The position numbers and the translations under genes are program-made. The notes under the pieces were generated by a model that searched no databases, was not told the DNA's origin, and saw only the letters and a program-made list of their open reading frames with translations. Below, in pieces: positions 50,322-60,085 of a stretch of DNA of 64,000 nt. How positions within the stretch are numbered: position 1 is the first letter of the stretch; every line of letters begins with the position of its first letter. Source of the DNA: Faecalibacterium sp. (lineage in GTDB: Bacteria; Bacillota; Clostridia; Oscillospirales; Ruminococcaceae); assembly GCA_029264955.1 (NCBI GenBank), contig JARHYC010000020.1, forward strand, positions 124,001 to 188,000, written 5' to 3'.

Positions 50322-50338
50322 TAAGGCGTTTCACGTTT

Positions 50339-51661
50339 TTACGCGCGTATATTGCTAATAATATCGTCTACCGTTTCTTTTAGTCTTTGGTCGTCGCGCA
50401 TTTCCCGTTCAATGGTTTTCAGGGAATAGACAATGGTAGAGTGGTCACGACCACCAAATTCACGACCGATTTCCTCCGTGCTCATGCCGGTGATTTCCCG
50501 GAGGATGTAAATAGCAGCGCGGCGTGCGCCGGAAACTGCCGCATTACGCTTTGCGCTGCGCAGGTCCTCGGCGGAAACATTGAAGGTACGGCTGACCTCA
50601 CTCAAAATCTTATCAATAGTGACGGGAATCGGCTGAGTTTCATTTAAAATATCCTTAATTGCATTCTGCGCGACACTGATCACTGGCTGAATGCCTTCCA
50701 GCATATGATAGGCGTTCAGCTTTTTCACGGCACCCTCCAGCTGGCGGATGTTATTTTTCAGGTGATGTGCAATATATTCAGCCACATCTTCGGGAAGCTC
50801 CAGGTTGAGCAGTTCAGCTTTACGCTTTACGATAGCCACCCGGGTTTCAAAATCAGGGGGCTGTACATCTGCGTTCAGACCCATCTCGAAGCGGGTACGC
50901 AGGCGCTCTTCCAAGCTCTTGATTTCCTTGGCGGGGCGGTCGGAAGCAATAACGATCTGCTTGTGTGCATCGTACAGGGTGTTAAATGTGTGGAAGAATT
51001 CTTCCTGAGTAGATTCCTTGCCGGCGATAAACTGAATATCGTCGATCAGCAGCAGATCGGCTGCACGGTAGCGCAGACGGAATTCTTCGGTGCTGCCGTT
51101 ACGGATGGATGCGATCAGATCGTTGGTGAACTGCTCACAGGTGGTGTAAATGATCATATAGTCCGGGTGGGTACGCTTGATTTCGGTCTGAATTGCCGTC
51201 AAAAGGTGGGTTTTGCCCAGTCCGGAACCGCCGTAGATGAACAGCGGGTTATAGGCAAAAGCTGGGTTGGCTGCAACTGCCTGTGCTGCCGCAAATGCAA
51301 AGGAGTTGGAAGAACCCTTGATAAAATTGTCGAAAGTAAATTCATAATTGCCTTGCGGGCTGAGGGGATTGTTGTCATACTGCTGAGACAAAATCACCTC
51401 GTGGGGCGGGGTGGAAGGCACGACTAGACTGATTTCTACATCAAAGCCCAAAACGGATTTGAACGCTTCTTTCAAAAGATCCAGATAGCGGTCGGAAACG
51501 ATCTTGCAGATGAAGTCGTTTCGAACAGAAAGCGTAATGTGGCTGGAATCTTCAAAATTGACCGGCTCAAGTCCGTCGATATACAGGTTGTAGGTGGCTT
51601 CCGCCAGATGTTCTTTGCAGTAGGCCTGGGCGGCCAGCAAAACGTCCTTAAATGAATCCAT
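50339..51661 (-). CDS. dnaA: Chromosomal replication initiator protein DnaA
   Basis: YGGSGLGKTHLLTAI Walker A, LLIDDIQFIAGKESTQEEFFHTFN, GGRDHSTIVYSL DNA-binding signature. Confidence 0.98.
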   Translation of the reverse strand: MDSFKDVLLAAQAYCKEHLAEATYNLYIDGLEPVNFEDSSHITLSVRNDFICKIVSDRYLDLLKEAFKSVLGFDVEISLVVPSTPPHEVILSQQYDNNPLSPQGNYEFTFDNFIKGSSNSFAFAAAQAVAANPAFAYNPLFIYGGSGLGKTHLLTAIQTEIKRTHPDYMIIYTTCEQFTNDLIASIRNGSTEEFRLRYRAADLLLIDDIQFIAGKESTQEEFFHTFNTLYDAHKQIVIASDRPAKEIKSLEERLRTRFEMGLNADVQPPDFETRVAIVKRKAELLNLELPEDVAEYIAHHLKNNIRQLEGAVKKLNAYHMLEGIQPVISVAQNAIKDILNETQPIPVTIDKILSEVSRTFNVSAEDLRSAKRNAAVSGARRAAIYILREITGMSTEEIGREFGGRDHSTIVYSLKTIEREMRDDQRLKETVDDIISNIRA

Positions 51662-51743
51662 GGCATTCCCTTCTTCACGTATTTTTAGTGACCAACGGTA
51701 AGCACCCCGCGGTATCGGAAAAAATTTTCGAAAAATAAAATAC

Positions 51744-51911
51744 TTTTCCACGGAGTTTTCCACAGAAAAGTCTATCTTAACGAATTATAGCAAAAATTTG
51801 ATATTCTGTCCATATATATATAAGGTAGAGAAATGGCAGAAATCCGCTCCAAAATGGATGCAAAAGCAGTTCAGCCACAAGATGTAGTGGCTGAAAAATA
51901 AGTTTTCCACA
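51744..51911. promoter_or_regulatory. DnaA boxes and AT-rich region upstream of dnaA (probable oriC part)
   Basis: TTTTCCACG (51744), TTTTCCACA (51756), TTTTCCACA (51903) flanking ATATATATAA; gene-orientation switch here. Confidence 0.7.
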
Positions 51912-51974
51912 GCATGGTGCCCATTTGTGAAAAAGTTTTTAGCACAGCAGCGATAAAAAATAGAAAAGAGGGGC

Positions 51975-52004
51975 TTGACAAATTGTCCGCCTATATATTA
52001 TAAT
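51975..52004 (+). promoter_or_regulatory. rpmH promoter
   Basis: TTGACA-N18-TATAAT. Confidence 0.85.
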
Positions 52005-52093
52005 TTCACTTTGCAAGACTGTCCCCATTTTTAGGGGCCGGAAAAGCGTATACGCACCCCCGTTCCGGGGACAAGTTTTTAGGAGGAGCGACT

Positions 52094-52228
52094 ATGAAGA
52101 GAACGTTTCAGCCCAAGAAGCGCCAGCGCAGCCGCGTACACGGTTTCCTGAACCGCATGAGCACTAAGAACGGCCGTAAGGTCATCAATGCTCGTCGTGC
52201 TAAGGGCCGCAAGAGCCTGACTGTCTAA
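52094..52228 (+). CDS. rpmH: 50S ribosomal protein L34 (absent from supplied ORF track)
   Basis: [55 protein letters not shown]. Confidence 0.99.
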   Translation: MKRTFQPKKRQRSRVHGFLNRMSTKNGRKVINARRAKGRKSLTV

Positions 52229-52258
52229 TCGACAGGGCATTTGAAAGCGCAAAAATAG

Positions 52259-52301
52259 ACCGCCGATGCACCCAAGATGGTGCGGGAGCGGTCTTATTTT
52301 T
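52259..52301 (+). terminator. Terminator of rpmH
   Basis: GACCGCCG…GAGCGGTC + TTATTTTTTT. Confidence 0.65.
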
Positions 52302-52419
52302 TTGTCGAAATCGAAAAAGGGCTTGCGCCTTGCGGGGCAGTTGTTCTATAATGCAATATAAGCGTCTATACGCAAAAGGAAAACTGCGAAAGTTTCCCAA
52401 GGAAAGGGAGGTTGTGACC

Positions 52420-52785
52420 ATGCGCTATCGGCCTATTTGCCGGAATACCGAATTCAGCCGAGTATATACCAGGGGCAAAAGCTATGTAACGCCCCAGCTG
52501 GTGCTGTATGTGCTGAAGAAAAAGAGCGGTCGCACCCGCGTGGGTTTGACAGCCACCAAAAAAGTGGGCAAGGCAGTAGCACGCAACCGGGCACGCCGTG
52601 TAATGCGCGTAGCCATTGCGGAGCATTTGGATTATGATATCGGCAAGTATGATCTGGTTTTTGTGGCCAGAGGAAAAACGCCGCATTTGAAAAGCCAGCA
52701 GGTGAGCAAGGCTGTGGCAAAGCTGTTCAAGATGGCAGGTTTGCCCGACAAAGCTCTCGCTGCAAAGGAAGAACCTCTTGTTTGA
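52420..52785 (+). CDS. rnpA: Ribonuclease P protein component
   Basis: RTRVGLTATKKVGKAVARNRARRVMRVA; position downstream of rpmH. Confidence 0.96.
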   Translation: MRYRPICRNTEFSRVYTRGKSYVTPQLVLYVLKKKSGRTRVGLTATKKVGKAVARNRARRVMRVAIAEHLDYDIGKYDLVFVARGKTPHLKSQQVSKAVAKLFKMAGLPDKALAAKEEPLV

Positions 52786-53053
52786 AAAAATGCGCCTGGG
52801 TGCGCGGCGCATTTTGATTGTGCCCATTCGGGTATATAAAAAATGCATCAGCCCGGGTCTGGGGCATCGGTGCCGATTCACTCCGACCTGCAGCGAATAT
52901 GCGATGGAAGCAATTTGGGTCCATGGCTGTGTCAAAGGGATGATTTTATCCATTTGGCGCATTGCGCGCTGCAATCCGCTGTGTCGATGGGGTTATGATC
53001 CGGTACCCGAAAAGGGAAAATGGATCAATGAAAAACGGCGGCTGATCAAATAA
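52778..53053 (+). CDS. yidD: Membrane protein insertion efficiency factor YidD
   Basis: YKKCISPGLGHRCRFTPTCSEYAMEAI…RCNPLCRWGYDPVP; start TTG 52778 or ATG 52790. Confidence 0.95.
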   Translation: MFEKMRLGARRILIVPIRVYKKCISPGLGHRCRFTPTCSEYAMEAIWVHGCVKGMILSIWRIARCNPLCRWGYDPVPEKGKWINEKRRLIK

Positions 53054-53145
53054 TTTTGCTACTTGTGACTTTCCTGTCTGCGGCGGGCAAAGTCCTACGA
53101 TAAAAAATAAAAGCTTTGGCCGCAGACAAAGCGAAAGGAAGCAAT

Positions 53146-54213
53146 ATGAATCTGTTTTACATCCTAGGCACCCCCCTCGGCTATGTGATGGAGTGGATCT
53201 ACAACCTGATCCCCAACTATGGCTGGGACATTATCCTGTTCACGCTGCTGATTCGCCTGATCAGCCTGCCGCTGGATATTTACCAGCAGAAGAGTATGGC
53301 AAAGATGTCCGCTTTCCAGCCCATCGTCATGGACATCCAGAAAAAGTACAAGAATAATCAGGACAAACAGGCTGAGGAGCTGACCAAGCTCCAGCAGGAC
53401 TTTGGCTACAACCCCATGTCCGGCTGTCTGCCTATGCTGCTGAACTTCTTTGTTATGTTCGGCGTCATCGAAGTTGTGTACCGTCCCCTGCAGCGCATCT
53501 TCCACATTCCGGCTGCTACGCTGAATGCTGCAAGTGCTGCACTGACCGGTCTGGGCATCAATGCAACCGTTGTTACCCGTGACACCCACATCATTCACCA
53601 GATTCTGGCAGGCGAAAGCTCTGTGATCAACTGCTTCACCGCAGGTCAGCTGGAAACTATTACCGGCTTCTCCGGTGCCATGAATTTCTTTGGCATTGAC
53701 CTGACTCAGGTACCTTCTTTCAACCTGTCTCCGGCAAACCTGCCTCTGCTGATTTTCCCCATCCTGTCCTTGTTGACCATGTTCCTGTCCACCCACTACT
53801 CCATGAAGGCTTCTGGTCAGGAGGTCAAGGGTGCCATGAAGATCACCATGTACATGATGCCCCTGATGATGGTTTACTTCTCCTTTACCGTTCCCGTGGC
53901 ATTCTCCCTGTACTATACCGTTTCTAACGTTCTGATGATGGTTAAGAGCGAGGCAATGCGCCGCGTTTACGATCCCGTCAAGATGAAGGAAAAAATCGAA
54001 GCAGAAATCAAAGAAAAGCGCAAGCAGCAGCGACGCGGTGTGAAAGAAACCGTCGTTAAAGTCAAGGATAACGATGGCAATGTGGTCGAAAAGCACGTTT
54101 CTGCCAGCGAAATGAACCGCCTGCGCCTGGAATACGCGCGCAAGCTGGATGAAGAACGTTACAAGGATGAGCGTACAGAACCCCTGTCGAATCCGGACAA
54201 AAAGGAGGACTAA
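53146..54213 (+). CDS. yidC: Membrane protein insertase YidC/OxaA
   Basis: 60KD_IMP domain; GWDIILFTLLIRLISLPLDIYQQKSMAKMSAFQP…. Confidence 0.95.
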   Translation: MNLFYILGTPLGYVMEWIYNLIPNYGWDIILFTLLIRLISLPLDIYQQKSMAKMSAFQPIVMDIQKKYKNNQDKQAEELTKLQQDFGYNPMSGCLPMLLNFFVMFGVIEVVYRPLQRIFHIPAATLNAASAALTGLGINATVVTRDTHIIHQILAGESSVINCFTAGQLETITGFSGAMNFFGIDLTQVPSFNLSPANLPLLIFPILSLLTMFLSTHYSMKASGQEVKGAMKITMYMMPLMMVYFSFTVPVAFSLYYTVSNVLMMVKSEAMRRVYDPVKMKEKIEAEIKEKRKQQRRGVKETVVKVKDNDGNVVEKHVSASEMNRLRLEYARKLDEERYKDERTEPLSNPDKKED

Positions 54214-54219
54214 TCTGAC

Positions 54220-55323
54220 ATGAAGAAGGAACTGTTTGCAACGGGTGCTACGGTCGAGGAGGCTTATGCTGCTGGCTGTGCACAGTTGGGCGTATCTGCA
54301 GATGATTTGAACGTCAGCTATGAGGTTGTGGATTTTCCTGTTGCAGAAAAGAAATTCTTGTTCTTCACGACCAAAAAGGCAGAGCAGGCAAAGGTAAAAA
54401 TCATTGTGGATCTGCCCGATCCGGTCAAATCTGCGCAGAAGGCAGAAAAGGCCGAAAAAGCAGGAAAACCTGCCGCTAAGCCCGAAAAGAAGGCGGAAAA
54501 GCCGGTTGCTCCGGCACCCAAGAAAGAAAAGCTGGTTAAGAAGGCGGAAAAACCCGCAGAGGTGGAGCAGGTTTCTGCAGAGGAAATTGATATCGATATC
54601 CAGGCACCTGAAAACGCAAAGATCAAGGCTGCTGTGGATTACTTGGCAGAAATCGCTGGTCTGATGGGTGCAGAAAATGCAACCTTCAAGGCTGTTAAGA
54701 ACGGCGAAGCAATCATCATCAAGGTGGACGGCGATAAGCTGGGCGCCTTGATTGGCCGCCGCGGCGAAACGATGGAGAGTCTGTCCTATCTGGCAAGCCT
54801 GGTGGCAAACCGCATGGAAGGCGACTATCTGAAACTGGGTCTGGACGTTGCTGGCTACCGTGGCAAGCGGGAGCAGGATCTGACTGCTCTGGCACAGCGC
54901 ATTGGTGATAAGGTGCGCCGTACCGGTCGTGCTTTTGCAATGGAGCCGATGAATCCGTATGAGCGCCGCATCATTCACAGCGCAATCACCGAGATGGAAG
55001 ACCTGCGCAGCGAGAGCCGCGGTGAGGGCAAGGATCGCCGTGTTGTGATTTACTCTACCGCGCCCGACGCTTCTACCGAAGAGCCGGAAATCGAGCGCAG
55101 CCATTCCGGCAACCGTAACCGCCGCGATAACAATCGCAAGGGCGGTCGCCGAGATAACCGCAGTCGCAATAACAGCCGCCGTGATCGTGGCGCTCGCCCC
55201 AACGCTGTGCCAGAGCGTGAGTATGAGACCGTGACCACTGAGGAAGCTGCACCTGTAGCACCCAAGCGCACCGAGCGCGTGGACGACTTTGCAGATTTTG
55301 GCTTCGGTAAGATCGAGCTGTAA
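54220..55323 (+). CDS. jag: Jag/KhpB (EloR) RNA-binding protein
   Basis: Jag_N domain, KH (IGRRGETMESLSYLASLVAN), R3H (AFAMEPMNPYERRIIHSAI). Confidence 0.94.
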   Translation: MKKELFATGATVEEAYAAGCAQLGVSADDLNVSYEVVDFPVAEKKFLFFTTKKAEQAKVKIIVDLPDPVKSAQKAEKAEKAGKPAAKPEKKAEKPVAPAPKKEKLVKKAEKPAEVEQVSAEEIDIDIQAPENAKIKAAVDYLAEIAGLMGAENATFKAVKNGEAIIIKVDGDKLGALIGRRGETMESLSYLASLVANRMEGDYLKLGLDVAGYRGKREQDLTALAQRIGDKVRRTGRAFAMEPMNPYERRIIHSAITEMEDLRSESRGEGKDRRVVIYSTAPDASTEEPEIERSHSGNRNRRDNNRKGGRRDNRSRNNSRRDRGARPNAVPEREYETVTTEEAAPVAPKRTERVDDFADFGFGKIEL

Positions 55324-55339
55324 GCTTAAAACAAAAAAT

Positions 55340-55377
55340 ACGCCGGAGAGCGCGAGACGCTTTTCCGGCGTTTTTTT
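55340..55377 (+). terminator. Terminator downstream of jag
   Basis: ACGCCGGAGAGCG…CGCTTTTCCGGCGTTTTTTT. Confidence 0.75.
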
Positions 55378-55575
55378 GTGCGTTAACCGAGGCGGGAAAC
55401 GTGATTTTTGGAGCTTTGACTTTTCAACAGGAAATGGTCTTTTGGTGGAAAAATTAAGATCCCGCAAAATTGGCACATGGGTTTTACTGAGAAAATGTTG
55501 TGCAAGCACGCAGATTTGTGTTACAATGCAAACTGTATACATATGCGTTTTTCTACCCAAAGGAGGCAGGGTTTT

Positions 55576-56955
55576 ATGTCCAGCACGTTGATTTCCACGA
55601 TTGCAGCAATCGCTACTGCACCCGGTGCGGGCGGCATTGCTGTTGTGCGCTTGTCCGGTCCGGAAAGCTATGCCGTTGCGGAAAAAGTGTTTCAGCCCAT
55701 GAATTCGGCTAAATCGGTGCGGGATGCCAAGGGCTACACAGCTTTGTTTGGCAGCTTTCTGGGGCAGAATGGAGTGTTTGATAATGGCGTGGCACTGTTC
55801 TTCCGTGCACCTCACAGCTATACCGGTGAGGATGTGGTGGAATTGAGCTGTCACGGCGGAACTGCTGTTGCACAAATTCTGCTGGAAAGCTGTATCGCAG
55901 CGGGTGCAGAACCTGCAGGTCGTGGTGAATATACCCGCCGTGCGCTGCTGAATGGAAAGCTTAGCCTGACTCAGGCAGAAGCAGTAGCGGATATGATCAG
56001 CGCAGACAGCCGTCAGGGTGTGGCATTGGCAAATGCGGCACTGGATGGTGCATTGGCAAAAGAAATTCGCACCCGACAACAGCAGCTCACCAGCCTGCAG
56101 GCGCATCTGACCGCATGGGTGGATTACCCCGAAGAAGATGTTCCTGCGCTGGAGGATGACCAGCTGACGCAGACCCTTTCGGCAGTAGAGCAGGCTTTGG
56201 ATCAGCTGATTTGTAACTATGGTGCGGGCGCAGTACTGCGGCAAGGGGTCGATTGCGCCATTGTGGGGCGTCCTAATGCAGGTAAATCCACCTTGCTCAA
56301 CCTGCTGGCGGGCTTTGACCGCGCCATTGTGACCCCGGTAGCGGGCACGACCCGTGATGTGGTGGAACAGGCGGTCATGGTAGGTGACATTCGCCTGAAC
56401 CTGTTTGATACGGCAGGGGTGCGGGAAACCGAAGATATTGTGGAAGCAGAAGGCATTCGCCGCAGCTGGAAAAAGCTGGAGGAAGCGGGTCTGGTATTGG
56501 CTGTCTTTGACGGCAGCGAACCTACAAACGAAGAAGACTTGCGTTTGGCACAAGCTTGTAAAGGCCGTCCGGCAATCGCCCTGATCAACAAAGAAGATAA
56601 AGCGCTGATGTTTGACACGAAAGCAGTAGAGGGGTGCTTTGCCAAGCTGCTGTATGTAAGTTGCAAAGAACCTTCAGCACGACAGGGAATTGCAGATGCG
56701 GTGGAAAAACTGCTCTGTACCCATGTGATCGACCCCCATGCAGCATCGCTGGCGAATGAACGCCAGTTATCTGCGGCCACCCGTGCCCGGGATGCGGTAA
56801 AGAGTGCGCAGGAAGCGGTAGCAACAGGCTTTGGCCTGGATGCAGTAAGCGTCTGTGTAGATGATGCGCTGGACGCGTTGTACAGCTTGACTGGAGAAAA
56901 TGCCACCGACGCAGTCATTGAGCAGGTATTCGAGACCTTCTGCGTAGGCAAATAA
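55576..56955 (+). CDS. mnmE: tRNA modification GTPase MnmE
   Basis: TIAAIATAPGAGGIAVVRLSGP, GRPNAGKSTLLNLLAG, C-terminal CVGK; start ATG 55576 with RBS. Confidence 0.97.
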   Translation: MSSTLISTIAAIATAPGAGGIAVVRLSGPESYAVAEKVFQPMNSAKSVRDAKGYTALFGSFLGQNGVFDNGVALFFRAPHSYTGEDVVELSCHGGTAVAQILLESCIAAGAEPAGRGEYTRRALLNGKLSLTQAEAVADMISADSRQGVALANAALDGALAKEIRTRQQQLTSLQAHLTAWVDYPEEDVPALEDDQLTQTLSAVEQALDQLICNYGAGAVLRQGVDCAIVGRPNAGKSTLLNLLAGFDRAIVTPVAGTTRDVVEQAVMVGDIRLNLFDTAGVRETEDIVEAEGIRRSWKKLEEAGLVLAVFDGSEPTNEEDLRLAQACKGRPAIALINKEDKALMFDTKAVEGCFAKLLYVSCKEPSARQGIADAVEKLLCTHVIDPHAASLANERQLSAATRARDAVKSAQEAVATGFGLDAVSVCVDDALDALYSLTGENATDAVIEQVFETFCVGK

Positions 56956-56975
56956 GAGAAACCAAACAGCAAAGA

Positions 56976-58865
56976 GTGAAAAGATATATGAACCATTTGG
57001 GAGATTATGACGTTATCGTAATTGGTGCAGGTCATGCCGGCATCGAAGCTGCCCACGCAGCGGCAAAGCTGGGGGTAAAAACAGCTATTTTTACCATGAG
57101 CCTGGACAGTATTGGCAATTTGCCTTGTAACCCGTCTATCGGCGGTACCGCAAAGGGTACGCTGGTGCGTGAGGTGGATGCGCTGGGAGGTTTGATGGGA
57201 ATTGCTGCAGACGCAACCTACCTGCAAAGCCGTATGCTGAATAAGGGGAAGGGACCGGCTGTTCATGCACTGCGCGTACAGACCGATCGCCGACGCTATC
57301 AGGAGTATATGAAGCACGCCCTGGAACAGACCCCAGGTCTGGATGTAAAACAGGCGGAAATCGCCTCTATTCGGGTGGAAAACGGACGTGTAGTGGGGGT
57401 TGAGACCACATTGCATGGTGTTTATGGGGCAAAGTGTGTCGTTTTGGCAACGGGAACCAATCTGGGCGGTAAAATTTTCGTGGGCGACGCTTGGTATTGG
57501 TCTGGTCCGGATGGAATGCACGCTGCGCGTCAGCTAACCGAAAGCCTGGTTCAGGCCGGACTGCCTTTGCGTCGCTTCAAAACAGGTACACCCGCCCGTG
57601 TACATCGCCGCAGCATCGACTTTTCCAAGCTGGAGGTGCAGCCCGGTGACCCGGAAAATGAATTACAGCCTTTCAGCTTTATGACAGATGCCCCTATGCA
57701 CAATAAGCTGGACTGCTATATCGCATATACAAACCCGACAACCCATAAAATTATTCTGGATAACATCCAGCGCAGCCCACTGTACGGTGGTATGATCGAA
57801 GGTGTTGGTCCTCGATATTGTCCGTCCATCGAAGATAAGATCGTGCGCTTTGCAACAAAAGAACGTCATCCCATCTTTGTGGAGCCCTGTGGTGAGGATA
57901 CCGAGGAAATGTATTTGCAGGGCGCTTCCAGCAGTTTGCCGGAAGATGTACAAAATGCTTTTTATCGTAGTATCGTAGGTTTTGAGAACATTGAAATCAT
58001 GCGTCCGGCATACGCCATTGAGTATGACTGTGTAGACCCCACCAGCTTGGAACCCACGTTGGAAAGCAAAATTGTGGGCGGTCTGTATGGTGCAGGTCAG
58101 TTCAATGGCACATCTGGCTACGAGGAAGCTGCTGCGCAGGGCTTACTGGCAGGCTTGAATGCGGCACGTCAGGTAAAGGGTGAGGAACAGCTGACACTGC
58201 CCCGCCACACCAGCTATTTGGGTACCCTGGTGGATGATCTGGTGACAAAAGGTGTTATGGATCCTTACCGTATGATGACCAGCCGCAGCGAATATCGTTT
58301 AACTTTGCGTCAGGATAACGCAGATGAGCGCCTGACCCCTATTGGCCGAGAGTATGGCTTGGTGGACGATGCACGCTGGGAGCGCTTCACAGCCCAGCAG
58401 GAAGCCAAGAAAAAAGAGATTGCTCGCCTGAAAGAAGCGCGTGTTCGCACAGCTGATTTATGTGAGGCACTGGACAAGGAGGGCCTTACTGCTGCGTCGG
58501 TGAAGCGGGAAGGTGGCCCAGCATATGATTTGCTGCGCCGACCGGAAATTACCTATTCACTGATCGAGCGTTTGATTGGTGCGGGGGAGGATATGAATCC
58601 GCTTTTGGCAGAGCGTATCGCTACAGAAATCAAGTATGAGGGCTATATTGCGCGACAGGAACGTATGATTCGGGATGTGGCACGACATGAGCAAACTCGC
58701 ATTCCGGTGGATTTTGACTACTCGGTGCAGACGGGGCTAACGCTGGAGGCGAGAGAGAAGCTGGCGAAGATTCGCCCGCATAATTTGGCACAAGCAGGAC
58801 GTATTCCCGGCGTTTCCCCCAGCGACATTGCGCAGCTGAGCGTGGTTTTATTTGCAAAGAAATGA
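56976..58865 (+). CDS. mnmG: tRNA uridine-5-carboxymethylaminomethyl modification enzyme MnmG (GidA)
   Basis: DVIVIGAGHAGIEAAHAAAKLG, NPSIGGTAKGTLVREVDALGG motifs. Confidence 0.97.
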   Translation: MKRYMNHLGDYDVIVIGAGHAGIEAAHAAAKLGVKTAIFTMSLDSIGNLPCNPSIGGTAKGTLVREVDALGGLMGIAADATYLQSRMLNKGKGPAVHALRVQTDRRRYQEYMKHALEQTPGLDVKQAEIASIRVENGRVVGVETTLHGVYGAKCVVLATGTNLGGKIFVGDAWYWSGPDGMHAARQLTESLVQAGLPLRRFKTGTPARVHRRSIDFSKLEVQPGDPENELQPFSFMTDAPMHNKLDCYIAYTNPTTHKIILDNIQRSPLYGGMIEGVGPRYCPSIEDKIVRFATKERHPIFVEPCGEDTEEMYLQGASSSLPEDVQNAFYRSIVGFENIEIMRPAYAIEYDCVDPTSLEPTLESKIVGGLYGAGQFNGTSGYEEAAAQGLLAGLNAARQVKGEEQLTLPRHTSYLGTLVDDLVTKGVMDPYRMMTSRSEYRLTLRQDNADERLTPIGREYGLVDDARWERFTAQQEAKKKEIARLKEARVRTADLCEALDKEGLTAASVKREGGPAYDLLRRPEITYSLIERLIGAGEDMNPLLAERIATEIKYEGYIARQERMIRDVARHEQTRIPVDFDYSVQTGLTLEAREKLAKIRPHNLAQAGRIPGVSPSDIAQLSVVLFAKK

Positions 58866-58933
58866 AGCAGGTATGATGTTATCATTTACTTGATTCTGCG
58901 CAAAATGACAAAAAGGCGAAAAAGGAAGAAAAA

Positions 58934-58949
58934 TGTTCCACGTGGAACA
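58934..58949. promoter_or_regulatory. parS site
   Basis: TGTTCCACGTGGAACA. Confidence 0.92.
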
Positions 58950-58962
58950 TAAGGAGAACAGA

Positions 58963-59670
58963 ATGATTGATAAAAGCAGATTGGAAGCAAAAGCTGCTGC
59001 CTACGGCATTGCTTTAAGCGGTATCCAGTTGGATCAGCTGGACCGATATGCAGAAGTTTTGGTGGAGTATAACCAAAAGGTCAACCTGACCGCAATTACC
59101 GATCCGGAAGGGATTGAAGACAAGCACTTTGTGGATAGCCTGTTATTTGCCAGCCAGCCGCAGGTAGCCGGGCATATGGTAGATGTAGGTACCGGCGCAG
59201 GTTTTCCCGGTATTGTAGCAAAGATTTATAAGCCGGATTTGGATCTGACATTGATGGAGCCGACAGGCAAGCGTGTGACTTTCTTGCAGTATGCTTGTGA
59301 ACAGCTGGGTTTGGCAGGTGTGGAATTTGCCAAGGAGCGTGCCGAAGAAGCAGCACGCAAACAGTGGAGAGAAGCATTTGATTTGGCAGGTGCGCGCGCA
59401 GTTGCTTCGCTGCCGGTTTTGGCAGAGTACTGCCTGCCGCTGGTGAAAACGGGCGGTTCTTTTTTGGCGATGAAAGGCTCTGCGGCAGCAGATGAATTGA
59501 CCGCTGCGCGGGGTGCAATTCAAAAACTGGGCGGTAAATTGGTTACCATGCAGGATTTGACATTGCCTAATGGAGATCCACGCAGTCTGATCTTGTGTGG
59601 AAAAGTGACAGAAACACCGAGCGTATATCCACGTAACGGCGGTAAAATTGCGAAGGCTCCGCTGAAATAA
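58963..59670 (+). CDS. rsmG: 16S rRNA (guanine(527)-N7)-methyltransferase
   Basis: YNQKVNLTAITDPEGIEDKHFVDSLL, VDVGTGAGFPGIVAKI; AAGGAG RBS precedes ATG 58963, so the upstream MFHVEH start is parS-derived. Confidence 0.95.
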   Translation: MIDKSRLEAKAAAYGIALSGIQLDQLDRYAEVLVEYNQKVNLTAITDPEGIEDKHFVDSLLFASQPQVAGHMVDVGTGAGFPGIVAKIYKPDLDLTLMEPTGKRVTFLQYACEQLGLAGVEFAKERAEEAARKQWREAFDLAGARAVASLPVLAEYCLPLVKTGGSFLAMKGSAAADELTAARGAIQKLGGKLVTMQDLTLPNGDPRSLILCGKVTETPSVYPRNGGKIAKAPLK

Positions 59671-59738
59671 GAAAAGAACACACCATTTTTACATGGATTT
59701 CTGTTGTCAGAGTTGATGCGCAGGATGAATAAATATAC

Positions 59739-59780
59739 GAAAGGAATGGCTGAGCGTATGACTCGGTTATTCCTTTTTTG
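59739..59780 (+). terminator. Terminator downstream of rsmG
   Basis: AAGGAATGGCTGAG…CTCGGTTATTCCTTTTTT. Confidence 0.7.
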
Positions 59781-60085
59781 TTTATCCTACAGCGACACAA
59801 GGCACTACTCGACAATGAAAAAACGACGAAAAAACGTGGGAAATGTCGTCTTCCTAGGGGAAATAAATCGCATACTTTGCCTTAATGTTTGCATTTTTTC
59901 CATTTAATGGGCGATACCGACAACCTTGATGTCATTTTTTGCAGGATTTGGTCAGGAAACGACGAACGCTTTTCCGTGCAGAAAGAGTGGTTTTGTGGTA
60001 AAGTGTTCCCGTAAACCATAATACCTTGTCCAATCTTGAACGAGGAGCCGGAATAGGGGTGGATTGTTGGAAAGGAGGTCTTGGA

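Noticed and set aside
53164-56553. 1129-aa minus-strand ORF
   Set aside because: Antisense to yidC, jag and mnmE, which all have clear family motifs; artefact.
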